Shown here: one piece after another, positions 1-8,214 of the stretch | Layout: every line of letters starts with the position of its first letter | How positions within the stretch are numbered: the first letter of the stretch is position 1 | NCBI GenBank assembly: GCA_937974565.1 | Contig: CALJWL010000033.1 | Span: forward strand, 1 to 62,234 | DNA length: 62,234 nt | Source: an uncultured Arenicella sp. | Lineage (GTDB): Bacteria > Pseudomonadota > Gammaproteobacteria > Arenicellales > Arenicellaceae | Reading direction: 5' to 3' | Notes under the pieces: model-generated | The model's input: only the letters and a program-made list of their open reading frames with translations | Databases searched by the model: none | What the model was told of the DNA's origin: nothing | Translations under genes and position numbers: made by a program

Positions 1-132
1 AGTCTAATCGAAACAGCTAAAGCCAACGGCATCGAGCCTTATGCCTACTTAAAGCGAGTATTCAGCGAAATACCAAACGCCAACAGCTTCGACGACATTG
101 ATGAATTGCTGCCATTGAACAAAGAAAATTAG
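1..132 (+). CDS. IS66 family transposase, C-terminal fragment
   Basis: Partial gene whose start lies upstream of the window. The 43 visible residues begin with SLIETAKANGIEPYAYLKRV and end at TAG 130-132. The pattern of an E-T-A-K-A-N-G-x-E-P-Y-A-Y-L helix followed by I-P-x-A and D-I-D-E-L-L-P is the C-terminal domain of IS66 transposases (DDE_Tnp_IS66_C type). The catalytic DDE residues would be upstream, so activity cannot be judged. An intact element would normally also carry the accessory genes tnpA and tnpB. Confidence 0.8.
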   Translation, partial: SLIETAKANGIEPYAYLKRVFSEIPNANSFDDIDELLPLNKEN

Positions 133-306
133 AACGCCGCCGACACCCGAAGGGCATAAAAAAGGCGGCGCTCTATAACAATACCGAGCTTCCTGCTCAA
201 GCCATCATCCTGATGTGTGTTGTTGAGAGAAGAATAGAAAAAATTTACTAAGTTTGCCTCACCCGCATGAGTGAATTGCATAGGATGTCGGTTACTTGGC
301 GCTTAC
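1..306 (+). mobile_element. Right end of an IS66-family insertion sequence (truncated by window edge)
   Basis: The window opens inside an IS66-type element. It holds the last 43 codons of the transposase, about 170 bases of non-coding DNA with a small cgccgcc/ggcggcg inverted repeat (135-141 and 164-170), and then the sequence ggttacttggcgcttac ending at 306. Reverse-complemented, this starts GTAAGCG, the start typical of IS66-family terminal repeats. The exact boundary is inferred because the left end is outside the window. Confidence 0.65.
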
Positions 307-502
307 GATGGTTTTGAGAATAACGTCTCTATCTCTGGGCCTAAAGTTTATTGGACATGTTGCATGCGATAAGCAGGTAGGCGTATGCTAATAGGATAAT
401 TAGATATTGGTGACAGTGTACTTTTTAATACCGAACACCAGATAAATAACCAACGGCTTTATTTTTTACAATAAGGCCACTTACGTTCAAAGGAGGCTTT
501 TG

Positions 503-1546
503 ATGAAAATCAAAGCGATGTTACTTATTGCTGTAATAGCCAGTGTTTTGGCTACTGACTCTTATGCTAAGTTTGCGGGAAAGAACTTAGTGCTTGTTCA
601 TGGTTTGAAGTTAAACGATTTTAAGGATCGCCCCAGTGACGCTGAATTACCGGGTCTCGCCAATTCTTATTGGGCTGAATATTGGGGTAGCCGCGCCGAA
701 GCCAAGCTTTATTGGCCGGCAACAGAGCGCATTACGGGTCGGGTCAAAGACTTGATTCGCAACCAAATTGAAGATTTAGAACGCCGAGGTGTTTGTGCCG
801 AAGGTTGTGTGTTTATCACGCACTCTGCGGGAGATCTGGTGACTCGTGACGCATTAACACGCCTTAGCCAATGGGGGATTGATCCTGCTAAATTCAGAGT
901 ATTAGTCACGTTGGACTTTGCCGGTGCTGGCGGCGGGTCTGAATTGGCTGACTTGGCCATTAATCTTTCTGATGGTGGTGGCATTTTTAACGTCCTTCAA
1001 CGAGAAGCCGTTAAATTATTTACAGGCATTGACCCGGCGCCCGGCACATTAGGCACGGTGTATGATTTACGCCCTGCCACAGCACGGAATATAGGCCGTA
1101 CTAAAGTGGGCGTTCCAAGGTTGCGTTTTGTCGGCACTGGGGCCGCTTATTTAGGTGTTACCAAGCCATTTGTAAAAGGTAATGATGACGGTGTGGTTGG
1201 TGTTCACAGTACTTGTGGGGCGCTTTCGGCGAACAGTTACGATTCCTGCAGTCGAGACGTTAGAGACAATGGCGTGCTGCGATCCACAAGCGGCCCAAGT
1301 CATTTTATGCACAATCATTATCCAGTACTAATGGGCAGCAAAGCCGATCACTTTGAAGTAATCACGAATAAAAAAACCGGTAACTACACCACCGTTGTAA
1401 ATGGTCGCAATATTGGTGGTATCAATCTGGATTTTGCCACACGAACCAAACGCAAATGGTGGGCCGGCTTTAAAAAAGTTCGACAGGTGAAAGACGGCGA
1501 CAGAAAAAGCATGTCTGCCAATGTGTATGACACATTAGGGCGTTAG
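503..1546 (+). CDS. Secreted alpha/beta-hydrolase (lipase/esterase-like)
   Basis: 347-aa protein. The start is ATG 503 because a perfect AGGAGG (491-496) lies six bases before it; the TTG one codon upstream is less likely. The N-terminus is a Sec signal peptide, hydrophobic from about residue 4 to 18 and probably cleaved after SYA. After it comes LVLVHG, the oxyanion-loop strand of alpha/beta hydrolases, and around residue 107 THSAGD, a nucleophile elbow of the G/T-x-S-x-G type with Ser as the presumed nucleophile. Acid and His partners probably lie in the C-terminal half (for example GNDDGVV and SHFMHNHYP). The substrate is unknown. The gene stands alone between IS DNA and a convergent channel gene and is followed by a hairpin. 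Family assignment is by motif only. Confidence 0.6.
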   Translation: MKIKAMLLIAVIASVLATDSYAKFAGKNLVLVHGLKLNDFKDRPSDAELPGLANSYWAEYWGSRAEAKLYWPATERITGRVKDLIRNQIEDLERRGVCAEGCVFITHSAGDLVTRDALTRLSQWGIDPAKFRVLVTLDFAGAGGGSELADLAINLSDGGGIFNVLQREAVKLFTGIDPAPGTLGTVYDLRPATARNIGRTKVGVPRLRFVGTGAAYLGVTKPFVKGNDDGVVGVHSTCGALSANSYDSCSRDVRDNGVLRSTSGPSHFMHNHYPVLMGSKADHFEVITNKKTGNYTTVVNGRNIGGINLDFATRTKRKWWAGFKKVRQVKDGDRKSMSANVYDTLGR

Positions 1547-1557
1547 TAAATAAGCCT

Positions 1558-1593
1558 AACCCTTTGCATCAATGGCCTTTAATGCAAAGGGTT
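1558..1593. terminator. Hairpin, probable terminator between convergent genes
   Basis: A 12-bp perfect stem (aaccctttgcat 1558-1569 with atgcaaagggtt 1582-1593) and a 12-base loop, starting 11 bases after the hydrolase stop codon. It lacks a strong U-run on either strand, so it may be a weak terminator or an mRNA 3'-end stabiliser. Confidence 0.5.
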
Positions 1594-1694
1594 TAACATG
1601 TCATGGATGGTTGTAGCTTACTTAATGAGGGCTTAATTTTTGACTATTCTGGGTTCAACTTCAGTACCTCCTTGATACATTCAAAGTTTGGCAC

Positions 1695-3281
1695 CTAGAA
1701 CTCAGTATGCCCTTCATTGTCTGTCACCGCTTCTTTCTCAGACTGGTCAGTGTTGAAGAAACGAGTAATGCGCTGCGTTAAACTCGATGTTTGCTTTTCT
1801 AGGATTAGTTTTTCCTGCTTTCGGCTCATTTGAATTGCATTCAATGCTTCGTCTTCTTCGACTTGCCATTTGCTTACTGCTTCTGCGATATTTTTCATCA
1901 CATCAGGTTTGCGCTCAAAGATAGCGTGCAGTGACTCGCTGCTGATTTCCCAAACGGCGGTCTCAGTTCGGGCTCGGACCGTGGTTCGTTGATAAGAACC
2001 CGTAAGCAATGACATGAGACCGATTGTTTCGCCTTCACCCACGCTGGCCATCCATGTTTCACGGCCTTTCTCGTCCACTTCAAAGACATCCGCCTCACCT
2101 GATGCGATTAAATACATGGAAGTGCGGTTTGAGCCTTCTTTGATGATGCGTTCAGGAGGGCCTACCACGTGCAGATCCGCATTACGAAAAAGTTCATTAC
2201 GATCTTCATCGTCCATGTCTTCAAACATCGGAGCTTGGCCGAAACGATCAATCAATGCTTTCCAATTTAGATCGTGGAACGCTGAACCTGAAGGACTGAG
2301 AGTGGCGCTCTGTGGGTCTTCAAAATTTAAATTACGCTGCTGTCCGAAGCGCACATCTGCGCGTTTAAAACGGTACCAAAGAGCGTTTGTAAATTGATTG
2401 GTCGCAGAAAACCAGTCCATGTGACTTTCAATGTGCATGGCTGCACGGTATTTGATGCCTTTTTCTTCTATCTTGTTTACGCTGACTTCATTCCACGGGT
2501 GGTTTGGAATAATGGCTGGGCATTCCAACATTGATTCTTCAGCCAAATTGATGACTTCACGTGGCGGCACGTTGTATTCAACGTAAAAATAAACCAGTCG
2601 GCGAGTTACGCCATCAGGCCTATCAAGGTTACGGATTTTGCTGGCGGCGACAACCGTGTTGGGCACCACAACGTAGTTATTATCCATGTCTAAATAAGTA
2701 ATACTGCGCCAGCCAATGTCCTTGATTGTCGCCCACTCACCGTTGAGATGTATTAGGTCATTTTTTTCAAACGGTGAGCTAAAGTTAAGTGCTATGCCTG
2801 CGAACACTTCTTCCAACACCGCTCGTGCCGAATAACCCAGTACTATCGCTAATGCCCCAGACGTGGCCGCAAGAGCAAAAATCTGTTGCCCGTAGATAAC
2901 CCTTACTACAAACATTAATACGACTAAATAAAGTAAAACAGTAACCACGTATTGAATAATAAGTGGAACCTGAGGGTCGCCGTCATCGGTTAGGCGCCGA
3001 CGGTACACAAAGCGTTTGATGAATACGTTGACCGTATAGGCGATAGCCACGCATATGAGGGTTGCGATGGCTTTTTGGGTGGATACTACTCCCTCTAACA
3101 GAGGCAGTTTGTCTGTAATTGATGATTGGTTGGTCGAAAGGTATAAAAAACTGAAAAAGCCAATGGCTGAAAAGCCAAGTGGAACCCGAATCCCTGGCCG
3201 ATGGCGGATACGCTGTATTACAAGAAACACAAATAACAGGCTCAAAACCGGCAGTGCGATTTTAATCAAAGTTGGCGACAT
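1695..3281 (-). CDS. MscS-family mechanosensitive channel with C-terminal cyclic-nucleotide-binding domain
   Basis: 528-aa inner-membrane protein. Roughly residues 5-155 contain about five hydrophobic helices. The last is the MscS pore helix region, with GYSARAVLEEVFAGIALNF followed by SSPFEKNDLI and the beta domain (VVVPNTVVAASKIRNLDRP). Residues about 350-460 form a CAP-like cNMP-binding fold (ADVFEVDEKGRE, GEGETIGLMSLLTGSYQRTTVRA), and the tail is a charged helix. The fusion resembles the bCNG class of MscS relatives, which often gate poorly on tension and may respond to ligand. The cNMP phosphate-binding cassette has E-x-I-G-L-M-S-L-L-T-G instead of the canonical F-G-E-x-A-L, so nucleotide binding is uncertain. 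The gene is monocistronic and convergent with the hydrolase. Confidence 0.85.
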   Translation of the reverse strand: MSPTLIKIALPVLSLLFVFLVIQRIRHRPGIRVPLGFSAIGFFSFLYLSTNQSSITDKLPLLEGVVSTQKAIATLICVAIAYTVNVFIKRFVYRRRLTDDGDPQVPLIIQYVVTVLLYLVVLMFVVRVIYGQQIFALAATSGALAIVLGYSARAVLEEVFAGIALNFSSPFEKNDLIHLNGEWATIKDIGWRSITYLDMDNNYVVVPNTVVAASKIRNLDRPDGVTRRLVYFYVEYNVPPREVINLAEESMLECPAIIPNHPWNEVSVNKIEEKGIKYRAAMHIESHMDWFSATNQFTNALWYRFKRADVRFGQQRNLNFEDPQSATLSPSGSAFHDLNWKALIDRFGQAPMFEDMDDEDRNELFRNADLHVVGPPERIIKEGSNRTSMYLIASGEADVFEVDEKGRETWMASVGEGETIGLMSLLTGSYQRTTVRARTETAVWEISSESLHAIFERKPDVMKNIAEAVSKWQVEEDEALNAIQMSRKQEKLILEKQTSSLTQRITRFFNTDQSEKEAVTDNEGHTEF

Positions 3282-3644
3282 ACCTAGCCTCTACGAAAAT
3301 TGAGTTTCTTATGTGTAAGAAGAAACGCTCATGCCTATAATTAACAGAATCAGTGTAACTCAAAAAAACAGATTTTCAGAGTGATAGTTAGTGTCTCAAC
3401 TTATAATTGATAGAAACTGATTCATGAGATCAAGCTTGAATGTATTTAACAGTGAAGCAGGTAACGAAAATTGAACTTTATTGACAGAATCAGGCCACTT
3501 CGGAGTTAACGTCTAAGATTACTCAGCATAATAAGAGCCAGTTACGCAATGTTATACGCGATGGGGCGTATTCAAGGTATTATCGATGATGTTTCTCTGT
3601 GATAAGACCTTTAAACTCTTGCTGCGATTTTATATAGTCTGCCA
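3282..3644. other. Intergenic region between divergent mscS-like gene and ubiK
   Basis: 363 bases that must hold the promoters of both divergent genes. I saw no coding potential, repeat or clear operator. A TATATAGT stretch just before ubiK is promoter-like but too close to the ATG to be assigned with confidence. Confidence 0.4.
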
Positions 3645-3929
3645 ATGAACGAAAAATCTACTGGCTTTAGCCCAATTGCCGCCGCCGATTTTGTGCAAAA
3701 AATAATGGAAAGCGCAAAGACCGTGGTTCCCGATTCCATTTCTCAGGATATGCGAAAAAATGTACGCGCAGCAATACAAGATATAATCAGTGAGTTAGAT
3801 GTGGTCTCACGTGAAGAACTAGACACTCAGAGAGCCGTGCTTGAAAAAACTCGCGCTAAAGTGGATGAAATGGAGAAGGTGATCAGTGACTTAGAAGAAA
3901 AGCTGAATGCCCGATCAGCGTCTTTTTAA
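3645..3929 (+). CDS. ubiK: Ubiquinone biosynthesis accessory factor UbiK (BMFP/YqiC family)
   Basis: 94-aa protein of the usual UbiK/YqiC length. The first half has FSPIAAADFVQKIMESAKTV and an amphipathic helix. The second half is a heptad-rich coiled coil (VVSREELDTQRAVLEKTRAKVDEMEKVISDLEEKL), the family hallmark, with the R-E-E-L/F-D-x-Q motif. In E. coli UbiK forms trimers with UbiJ and helps the Ubi complex make ubiquinone under aerobic conditions; older names call it a membrane fusogenic protein. The location beside a TorF-like porin, glnK-amtB and comM matches pseudomonad-like genomes. No convincing Shine-Dalgarno precedes ATG 3645. It ends at a shared bidirectional terminator. Confidence 0.88.
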   Translation: MNEKSTGFSPIAAADFVQKIMESAKTVVPDSISQDMRKNVRAAIQDIISELDVVSREELDTQRAVLEKTRAKVDEMEKVISDLEEKLNARSASF

Positions 3930-3976
3930 ATTGATTAGATAACCTCAAATTGAAGAGGGTTTAAAAAGAAGGCAAT

Positions 3977-4011
3977 AAAAAAGGCCGCTTTGATACTAAA
4001 GCGGCCTTTTT
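3977..4011. terminator. Bidirectional Rho-independent terminator
   Basis: Stem ggccgcttt (3983-3991) with aaagcggcc (3998-4006), loop gatact, flanked by A6 on the left and T5 on the right. It can therefore end both ubiK (+) and the convergent porin gene (-). Confidence 0.92.
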
Positions 4012-4037
4012 GTTCTGACTTTATGTCGTCAAATCGT

Positions 4038-4691
4038 TTAGAACTCTTTAGATAGAGTGAATACAATGCGACCTTCAGCTTCATCAACGTTGTTGATGTC
4101 AGTATCCCAGTAGGAAACGTCCCAGCCTAGGTCTGACTTACCACCAAAACTGCCTGAAACGCCAAGTGAATAGTAGTCGTAATCGTTGCCATCGTCGTTC
4201 ACATCGTAATTACCATAAGCTGCAGCCAAAGAGACGTTTTCAAAATCATAGCCATAGCTCAACTCGTACTGGTCGCCGAACTCGTCGCCAAAAGAATAGT
4301 TAAAACCGAAACCGGCGTAGCTTATGCCCGCATAGTACTCAGTGAAGTCATTGTCGCTGGCGATATCGCTACCAACGTATGCGTAACGAATAATGCCAAA
4401 ATCCAAGCCAACGCCATTCGAAAGCTCAGTGCCCCAGCCAGCGTATAAATCAAGTTCGGTGCTGGCGCCACCAAAATTCACGTTTGAACCCCAGATTCCT
4501 GCGTAGAACCCTGATTCGTGAGAGTAATCAAACCCACCTTGCAATGCAGGGTCTTCTTGGTTTTGAGAAATACCACGCCATACATAGTCGGTGGTCAGCG
4601 CTACATTGGCCGTGATCTCTGCGTGAGCAGCAGGAGCAACAATAGCGGCAGCGATAATTGTTGCAGATAAAGCTTTGATTGAGTTTTTCAT
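4038..4691 (-). CDS. TorF family putative outer-membrane porin
   Basis: 217-aa precursor. It has a signal peptide with a positive N-terminus, a hydrophobic core and an AHA-type cleavage site near residue 24. The mature part starts with ITANVALTTDYVWRGISQ, the signature of the TorF/Gcw_chp family. The rest alternates polar and aromatic residues as in a small beta-barrel and ends in KEF, with a terminal Phe as usual for outer-membrane proteins. It is rich in Asp, Tyr and Gly. RBS GAGAGGA precedes the ATG. It is divergent from glnK-amtB; family members often sit beside glnK-amtB, which suggests a role in nitrogen-source uptake across the outer membrane (inference). Confidence 0.82.
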   Translation of the reverse strand: MKNSIKALSATIIAAAIVAPAAHAEITANVALTTDYVWRGISQNQEDPALQGGFDYSHESGFYAGIWGSNVNFGGASTELDLYAGWGTELSNGVGLDFGIIRYAYVGSDIASDNDFTEYYAGISYAGFGFNYSFGDEFGDQYELSYGYDFENVSLAAAYGNYDVNDDGNDYDYYSLGVSGSFGGKSDLGWDVSYWDTDINNVDEAEGRIVFTLSKEF

Positions 4692-4917
4692 AAGTCCTCT
4701 CGTTTCTCTTCTTAGTATTTAATGGAGAAAGTTTTGTTAATCGTTAATGTTGTATTGACACTAAATTCGATAGATAAAGATAAGCAAAAAATGTGCCAAC
4801 TTTTAATCATGGAATAAATTAAGGTTTCTGTCTACGAGTTTGTTTGTTTGCCGCTAACAAAAATAAGCAGCGATCATCAATATTTTGGTGCATATAGTAT
4901 CCGTAAACCGCAATGCA

Positions 4918-4934
4918 TGCACAAAATCAGTGCA
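4918..4934. promoter_or_regulatory. NtrC-like binding site 1
   Basis: 17-bp TGCACAAAATCAGTGCA. It fits the NtrC dyad TGCAC-N7-GTGCA with both TGCAC/GTGCA halves perfect. It lies about 140 bases upstream of the sigma-54 promoter, the usual place for an enhancer-binding protein. Confidence 0.7.
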
Positions 4935-4948
4935 AACAAAGGTTAAAT

Positions 4949-4965
4949 TGCACTAAATTATTGCA
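4949..4965. promoter_or_regulatory. NtrC-like binding site 2
   Basis: 17-bp TGCACTAAATTATTGCA, a weaker NtrC-type dyad (the second half is TTGCA instead of GTGCA). Its centre is 31 bp from that of site 1, about three helical turns, so two NtrC dimers could sit on the same DNA face and oligomerise. Confidence 0.55.
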
Positions 4966-5062
4966 TTCATAAGGCTTTGAGGTCGAGTTTGAAAAATTAG
5001 CGGGGTGATTTCATATTGATTTAACTTAACTTAACGGAAGTGTCACAAAGAAAAAAGGAAGT

Positions 5063-5078
5063 TGGCACGCTGCTTGCT
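5063..5078 (+). promoter_or_regulatory. Sigma-54 (RpoN) promoter of glnK-amtB
   Basis: The sequence ttggcacgctgcttgct matches the -24/-12 consensus: GG at 5064-5065 and GC at 5076-5077 with exactly 10 bases between them. Together with upstream NtrC-like sites it indicates nitrogen-limitation control of the PII-ammonium transporter operon. Confidence 0.88.
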
Positions 5079-5153
5079 TTATTCGAGATGGCGAATACAT
5101 AAGCTGGCGAGCGGGGTGCGTCTGGGTCGCCTGCTTTTGCTAATAACAGCACC

Positions 5154-5199
5154 AAAAAATTCTAACTTCAAACTATAAAAAATTCTAACTTCAAACTAT
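5154..5199 (+). repeat. Perfect 23-bp tandem duplication in the glnK leader
   Basis: Two identical adjacent copies (5154-5176 and 5177-5199) of a unit that starts aaaaaattctaac and ends aaactat. The second copy abuts the glnK Shine-Dalgarno AGGTGA (5202-5207). It looks like a recent slippage duplication in the 5' untranslated leader. Confidence 0.9.
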
Positions 5200-5207
5200 A
5201 TAGGTGA

Positions 5208-5552
<345 letters not shown>

Positions 5553-5593
5553 GTTAACGAACTAAATATCGTATTAAAAAGAGAGACAACATC

Positions 5594-6832
5594 ATGGAAA
5601 ATCAAATTTTTCAATTATCTTACGCACTGGATACCTTCTACTTTTTGGTATGCGGCGCACTTGTAATGTGGATGGCCGCTGGCTTTGCAATGTTAGAGGC
5701 TGGATTGGTTCGATCAAAGAACACCACAGAAATTCTTACTAAAAACGTGGCTCTGTATGCCATCGCTTGCACCATGTATATGCTGGTTGGCTACAGCATC
5801 ATGTATCCAGAATTAGGTAACTCTTTGTTAAGCGGCATTACCGGTGATGGCGTTACAGGCGCAGATGAGCCGGCAACGTATGCGCCATCAGCGGACTTCT
5901 TTTTCCAAGTGGTTTTTGTTGCCACGGCCATGTCCATTGTCTCAGGTGCAGTTGCTGAGCGAATGAAGTTGTGGGCATTCCTTGCCTTTGCCGTTGTGAT
6001 GACTGGTTTTATCTACCCAATGCAAGGTAACTGGACTTGGGGTGGCGATGCTGTATTTGGTATGTACACCCTGGGCGACTTAGGTTTCTCTGATTTTGCC
6101 GGTTCGGGCATCGTTCACATGGCCGGTGCGGCGGCAGCCTTATCTGGCGTGCTGCTTTTAGGCCCTCGTGCTGGTAAATACGCGGCCGACGGCTCGCCGA
6201 GAGCGATTCCTGGCGCTAACCTTCCGTTGGCAACCTTAGGCACCTTCATTCTCTGGATGGGTTGGTTTGGCTTTAACGGTGGCTCTGTTCTTGCAACAGC
6301 CACTGTTGAAAATGCAAACGCCGTTGCGGTTGTTTTTATGAACACTAATGCCGCTGCCGCCGGCGGCCTGATTGCTGCGTTACTGGTAGCGCGCGTATTG
6401 TTCGGTAAGGCTGACCTAACCATGGCTTTAAATGGCGCTTTGGCGGGTTTAGTAGCAATTACCGCAGAGCCATCAACTCCAACTCCTCTTCTAGCGACGC
6501 TGTTCGGCGCGGCTGGTGGTACGCTGGTTGTCTTCTCAATTCTTACGTTAGACAAATTGAAAATTGATGATCCAGTGGGTGCCATATCGGTTCACGGTGT
6601 GGTCGGTTTGTTAGGCCTATTGTTGGTGCCTTTCACAAACGGCGAAAACTCATCTTTCTCAGGTCAGTTGATTGGTGCGTTAACCATCTTTGTGTGGGTG
6701 TTTGTAACCAGCGCTATTGTTTGGGTCGCTATCAAGGCAATCATTGGCTTACGTGTTAGCGATGACGAAGAGTTCGAAGGCGTTGATATGTCAGAGTGTG
6801 GTATGGAAGCTTACCCAGAATTTACTAAGTAA
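5594..6832 (+). CDS. amtB: Ammonium transporter AmtB
   Basis: 412-aa polytopic membrane protein of the Amt/Rh family, about 11 helices. Conserved features include the N-terminal LDTFYFLVCGALVMWMAAGF, AMLEAGLVRSKN, the twin pore histidines in SGIVHMAGA and ISVHGVVG, and NAAAAGG near the substrate gate. It has no cleaved signal peptide. The C-terminal tail ends GMEAYPEFTK, the conserved region needed for GlnK regulation. It conducts ammonium/ammonia into the cell under nitrogen limitation. It is second in the RpoN-controlled operon and is followed by a strong terminator. RBS AGAGAG lies before the ATG. Confidence 0.95.
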   Translation: MENQIFQLSYALDTFYFLVCGALVMWMAAGFAMLEAGLVRSKNTTEILTKNVALYAIACTMYMLVGYSIMYPELGNSLLSGITGDGVTGADEPATYAPSADFFFQVVFVATAMSIVSGAVAERMKLWAFLAFAVVMTGFIYPMQGNWTWGGDAVFGMYTLGDLGFSDFAGSGIVHMAGAAAALSGVLLLGPRAGKYAADGSPRAIPGANLPLATLGTFILWMGWFGFNGGSVLATATVENANAVAVVFMNTNAAAAGGLIAALLVARVLFGKADLTMALNGALAGLVAITAEPSTPTPLLATLFGAAGGTLVVFSILTLDKLKIDDPVGAISVHGVVGLLGLLLVPFTNGENSSFSGQLIGALTIFVWVFVTSAIVWVAIKAIIGLRVSDDEEFEGVDMSECGMEAYPEFTK

Positions 6833-6863
6833 ATTGGAAAGTCATATAATTCCATAGGTAAGA

Positions 6864-6891
6864 GGGCGGTCAGCAATGACCGCCCTTTTTT
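6864..6891 (+). terminator. Rho-independent terminator after amtB
   Basis: Stem gggcggtca (6864-6872) with tgaccgccc (6877-6885), tetraloop gcaa, then a run of six T. It ends the glnK-amtB operon. Confidence 0.95.
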
Positions 6892-7155
6892 ATGTTCAGG
6901 ATGAACGGTATAGCGCGAATGCATGGATGCGCACCTGATGTCGAGTGAACAAATAAATGCATTAGAAATAGCAAGAGAAACCAAAGCCGGGAAATAATGA
7001 ACATCGCGGTCGCTCTTTTTGAGCGTATGAGCAATTAAATGGTGGATCAGAAACTCAAGATAAATTGTTCTGAAGATGCCCCAAAATCAAAAGACTTGGT
7101 ACACCAATAAACTTAGGTTATGATTTAAAAAATCTCATTCATGGTATGAATAATT
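6892..7155. other. Intergenic region before the LysR gene, with a LysR-type dyad
   Basis: 264 non-coding bases. The only clear element is ATTCAT-GGT-ATGAAT (7137-7151), a dyad that contains a T-N11-A LysR box (TTCATGGTATGAA, 7138-7150). It lies directly before the GTG start of the LysR gene and is a possible autoregulatory operator. Confidence 0.4.
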
Positions 7156-8112
7156 GTGAGTCTTTCGAATATTGATTTAAATCTACTCGTCTATTTCAGT
7201 GTGTTGTTGCGTGAAGGTAATGTTACCAAAGCAGCCGAACACTTAGGGTTGAGCCAGCCCGCCATGAGTAATGGCTTGCGTCGTTTACGCAAAGTGTTCA
7301 ATGACCCGTTATTAGTCAGAACTTCAAATGGCATGATGCCCACCGACAAAGCTAAGGAATTGCAGCCGTTGGTACAAAATGTGTTGTCGCAAATTGAACT
7401 TTTTGTTCAGCCAACGATAGAGTTCGACCCCACCAGTTCACGGCGGTTATTCCGAGTTATGGCCAGTGATTACGCTGAAACCACCTTGCTTCCACGGGTT
7501 CGCTCTCGCATGGCGGTTGAAGCACCAGACACCGCTTTAGACATACTCACTCCCAGCGATGTTACATTTCAAGACATCGAATTGGGTAATGTTGATTTAG
7601 TGATTAACCGCTTTGACCAATTGCCTCAATCACTGCATCTTTCTGTGTTGTGGCAAGACAACTTTTCATGCGTAATGCGCCAAGACAACCCTTTTCGTAA
7701 AGACTTTAATTTCGATAAATACCTTAAAGCCAACCATGTGTGGGTAAATAAAACCGGCATGGGGGTGGCCACGGGCGTTAATCCTGACGACATACAAAAA
7801 CTTGGTTGGGTAGACATTGCTCTAGATGAGTTGGGCAAGAGGAGAAATATATCGGTTTATACTCGACACTACATTTCCGCGATACAGCTAACTCAGCAGC
7901 AGGACCTAGTTGCCACGGTAGCCACGCGATCCACGCATTTGGTTGACCACTTCGATAACTTAGCGATCATGCCCGCGCCATTCAATATCCCGAATATTGA
8001 ATTGCATATGGTTTGGAGCCCATTATTGCATCACAATATTGCCCATAAATGGTTTCGTAACGTGATTCGTGAAGTGGCACAAGAAATACAAGCAGAGGAA
8101 GCCGCGGCTTAA
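7156..8112 (+). CDS. LysR family transcriptional regulator
   Basis: 318-aa LysR-type regulator. Residues 1-60 form the winged helix-turn-helix (LNLLVYFSVLLREGNVTKAAEHLGLSQPAMSNGLRRLRKVF), starting from the N-I-D-L-N-L-L form typical of the NodD/LeuO/SyrM-like subgroup. Residues about 90-300 are a LysR substrate-binding domain (FRVMASDYAETTLLPRV). The start is GTG 7156 because translation upstream does not extend the domain; no strong RBS is visible. No metabolic gene is divergent from it, so its target cannot be inferred. A dyad overlaps the start region and could mediate autorepression. Confidence 0.85.
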   Translation: MSLSNIDLNLLVYFSVLLREGNVTKAAEHLGLSQPAMSNGLRRLRKVFNDPLLVRTSNGMMPTDKAKELQPLVQNVLSQIELFVQPTIEFDPTSSRRLFRVMASDYAETTLLPRVRSRMAVEAPDTALDILTPSDVTFQDIELGNVDLVINRFDQLPQSLHLSVLWQDNFSCVMRQDNPFRKDFNFDKYLKANHVWVNKTGMGVATGVNPDDIQKLGWVDIALDELGKRRNISVYTRHYISAIQLTQQQDLVATVATRSTHLVDHFDNLAIMPAPFNIPNIELHMVWSPLLHHNIAHKWFRNVIREVAQEIQAEEAAA

Positions 8113-8214
8113 AAAACTGAAATAATATAGCTCGCGATCGTATTGTATGCCGTGATATATTGTTGAAAACAGACGGTACTTGGATGTGCCAGGTGAATTT
8201 ACAAGGAGAGTACA

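Noticed and set aside
135-170. cgccgcc/ggcggcg pair after the IS66 transposase considered as a terminator
   Set aside because: A 22-base loop and the A-run inside the loop, with no T-run after the stem, do not fit an intrinsic terminator on either strand.
5154-5199. Two 23-bp repeats considered as a CRISPR start or attachment site
   Set aside because: Only two adjacent copies without spacers and no integrase or cas gene; a tandem slippage duplication explains them.
6115-6585. 156-codon open frame antisense to amtB
   Set aside because: It lies wholly inside a strongly conserved ammonium transporter gene and has the low-complexity Ala/Pro/Thr composition of a frame shadow.
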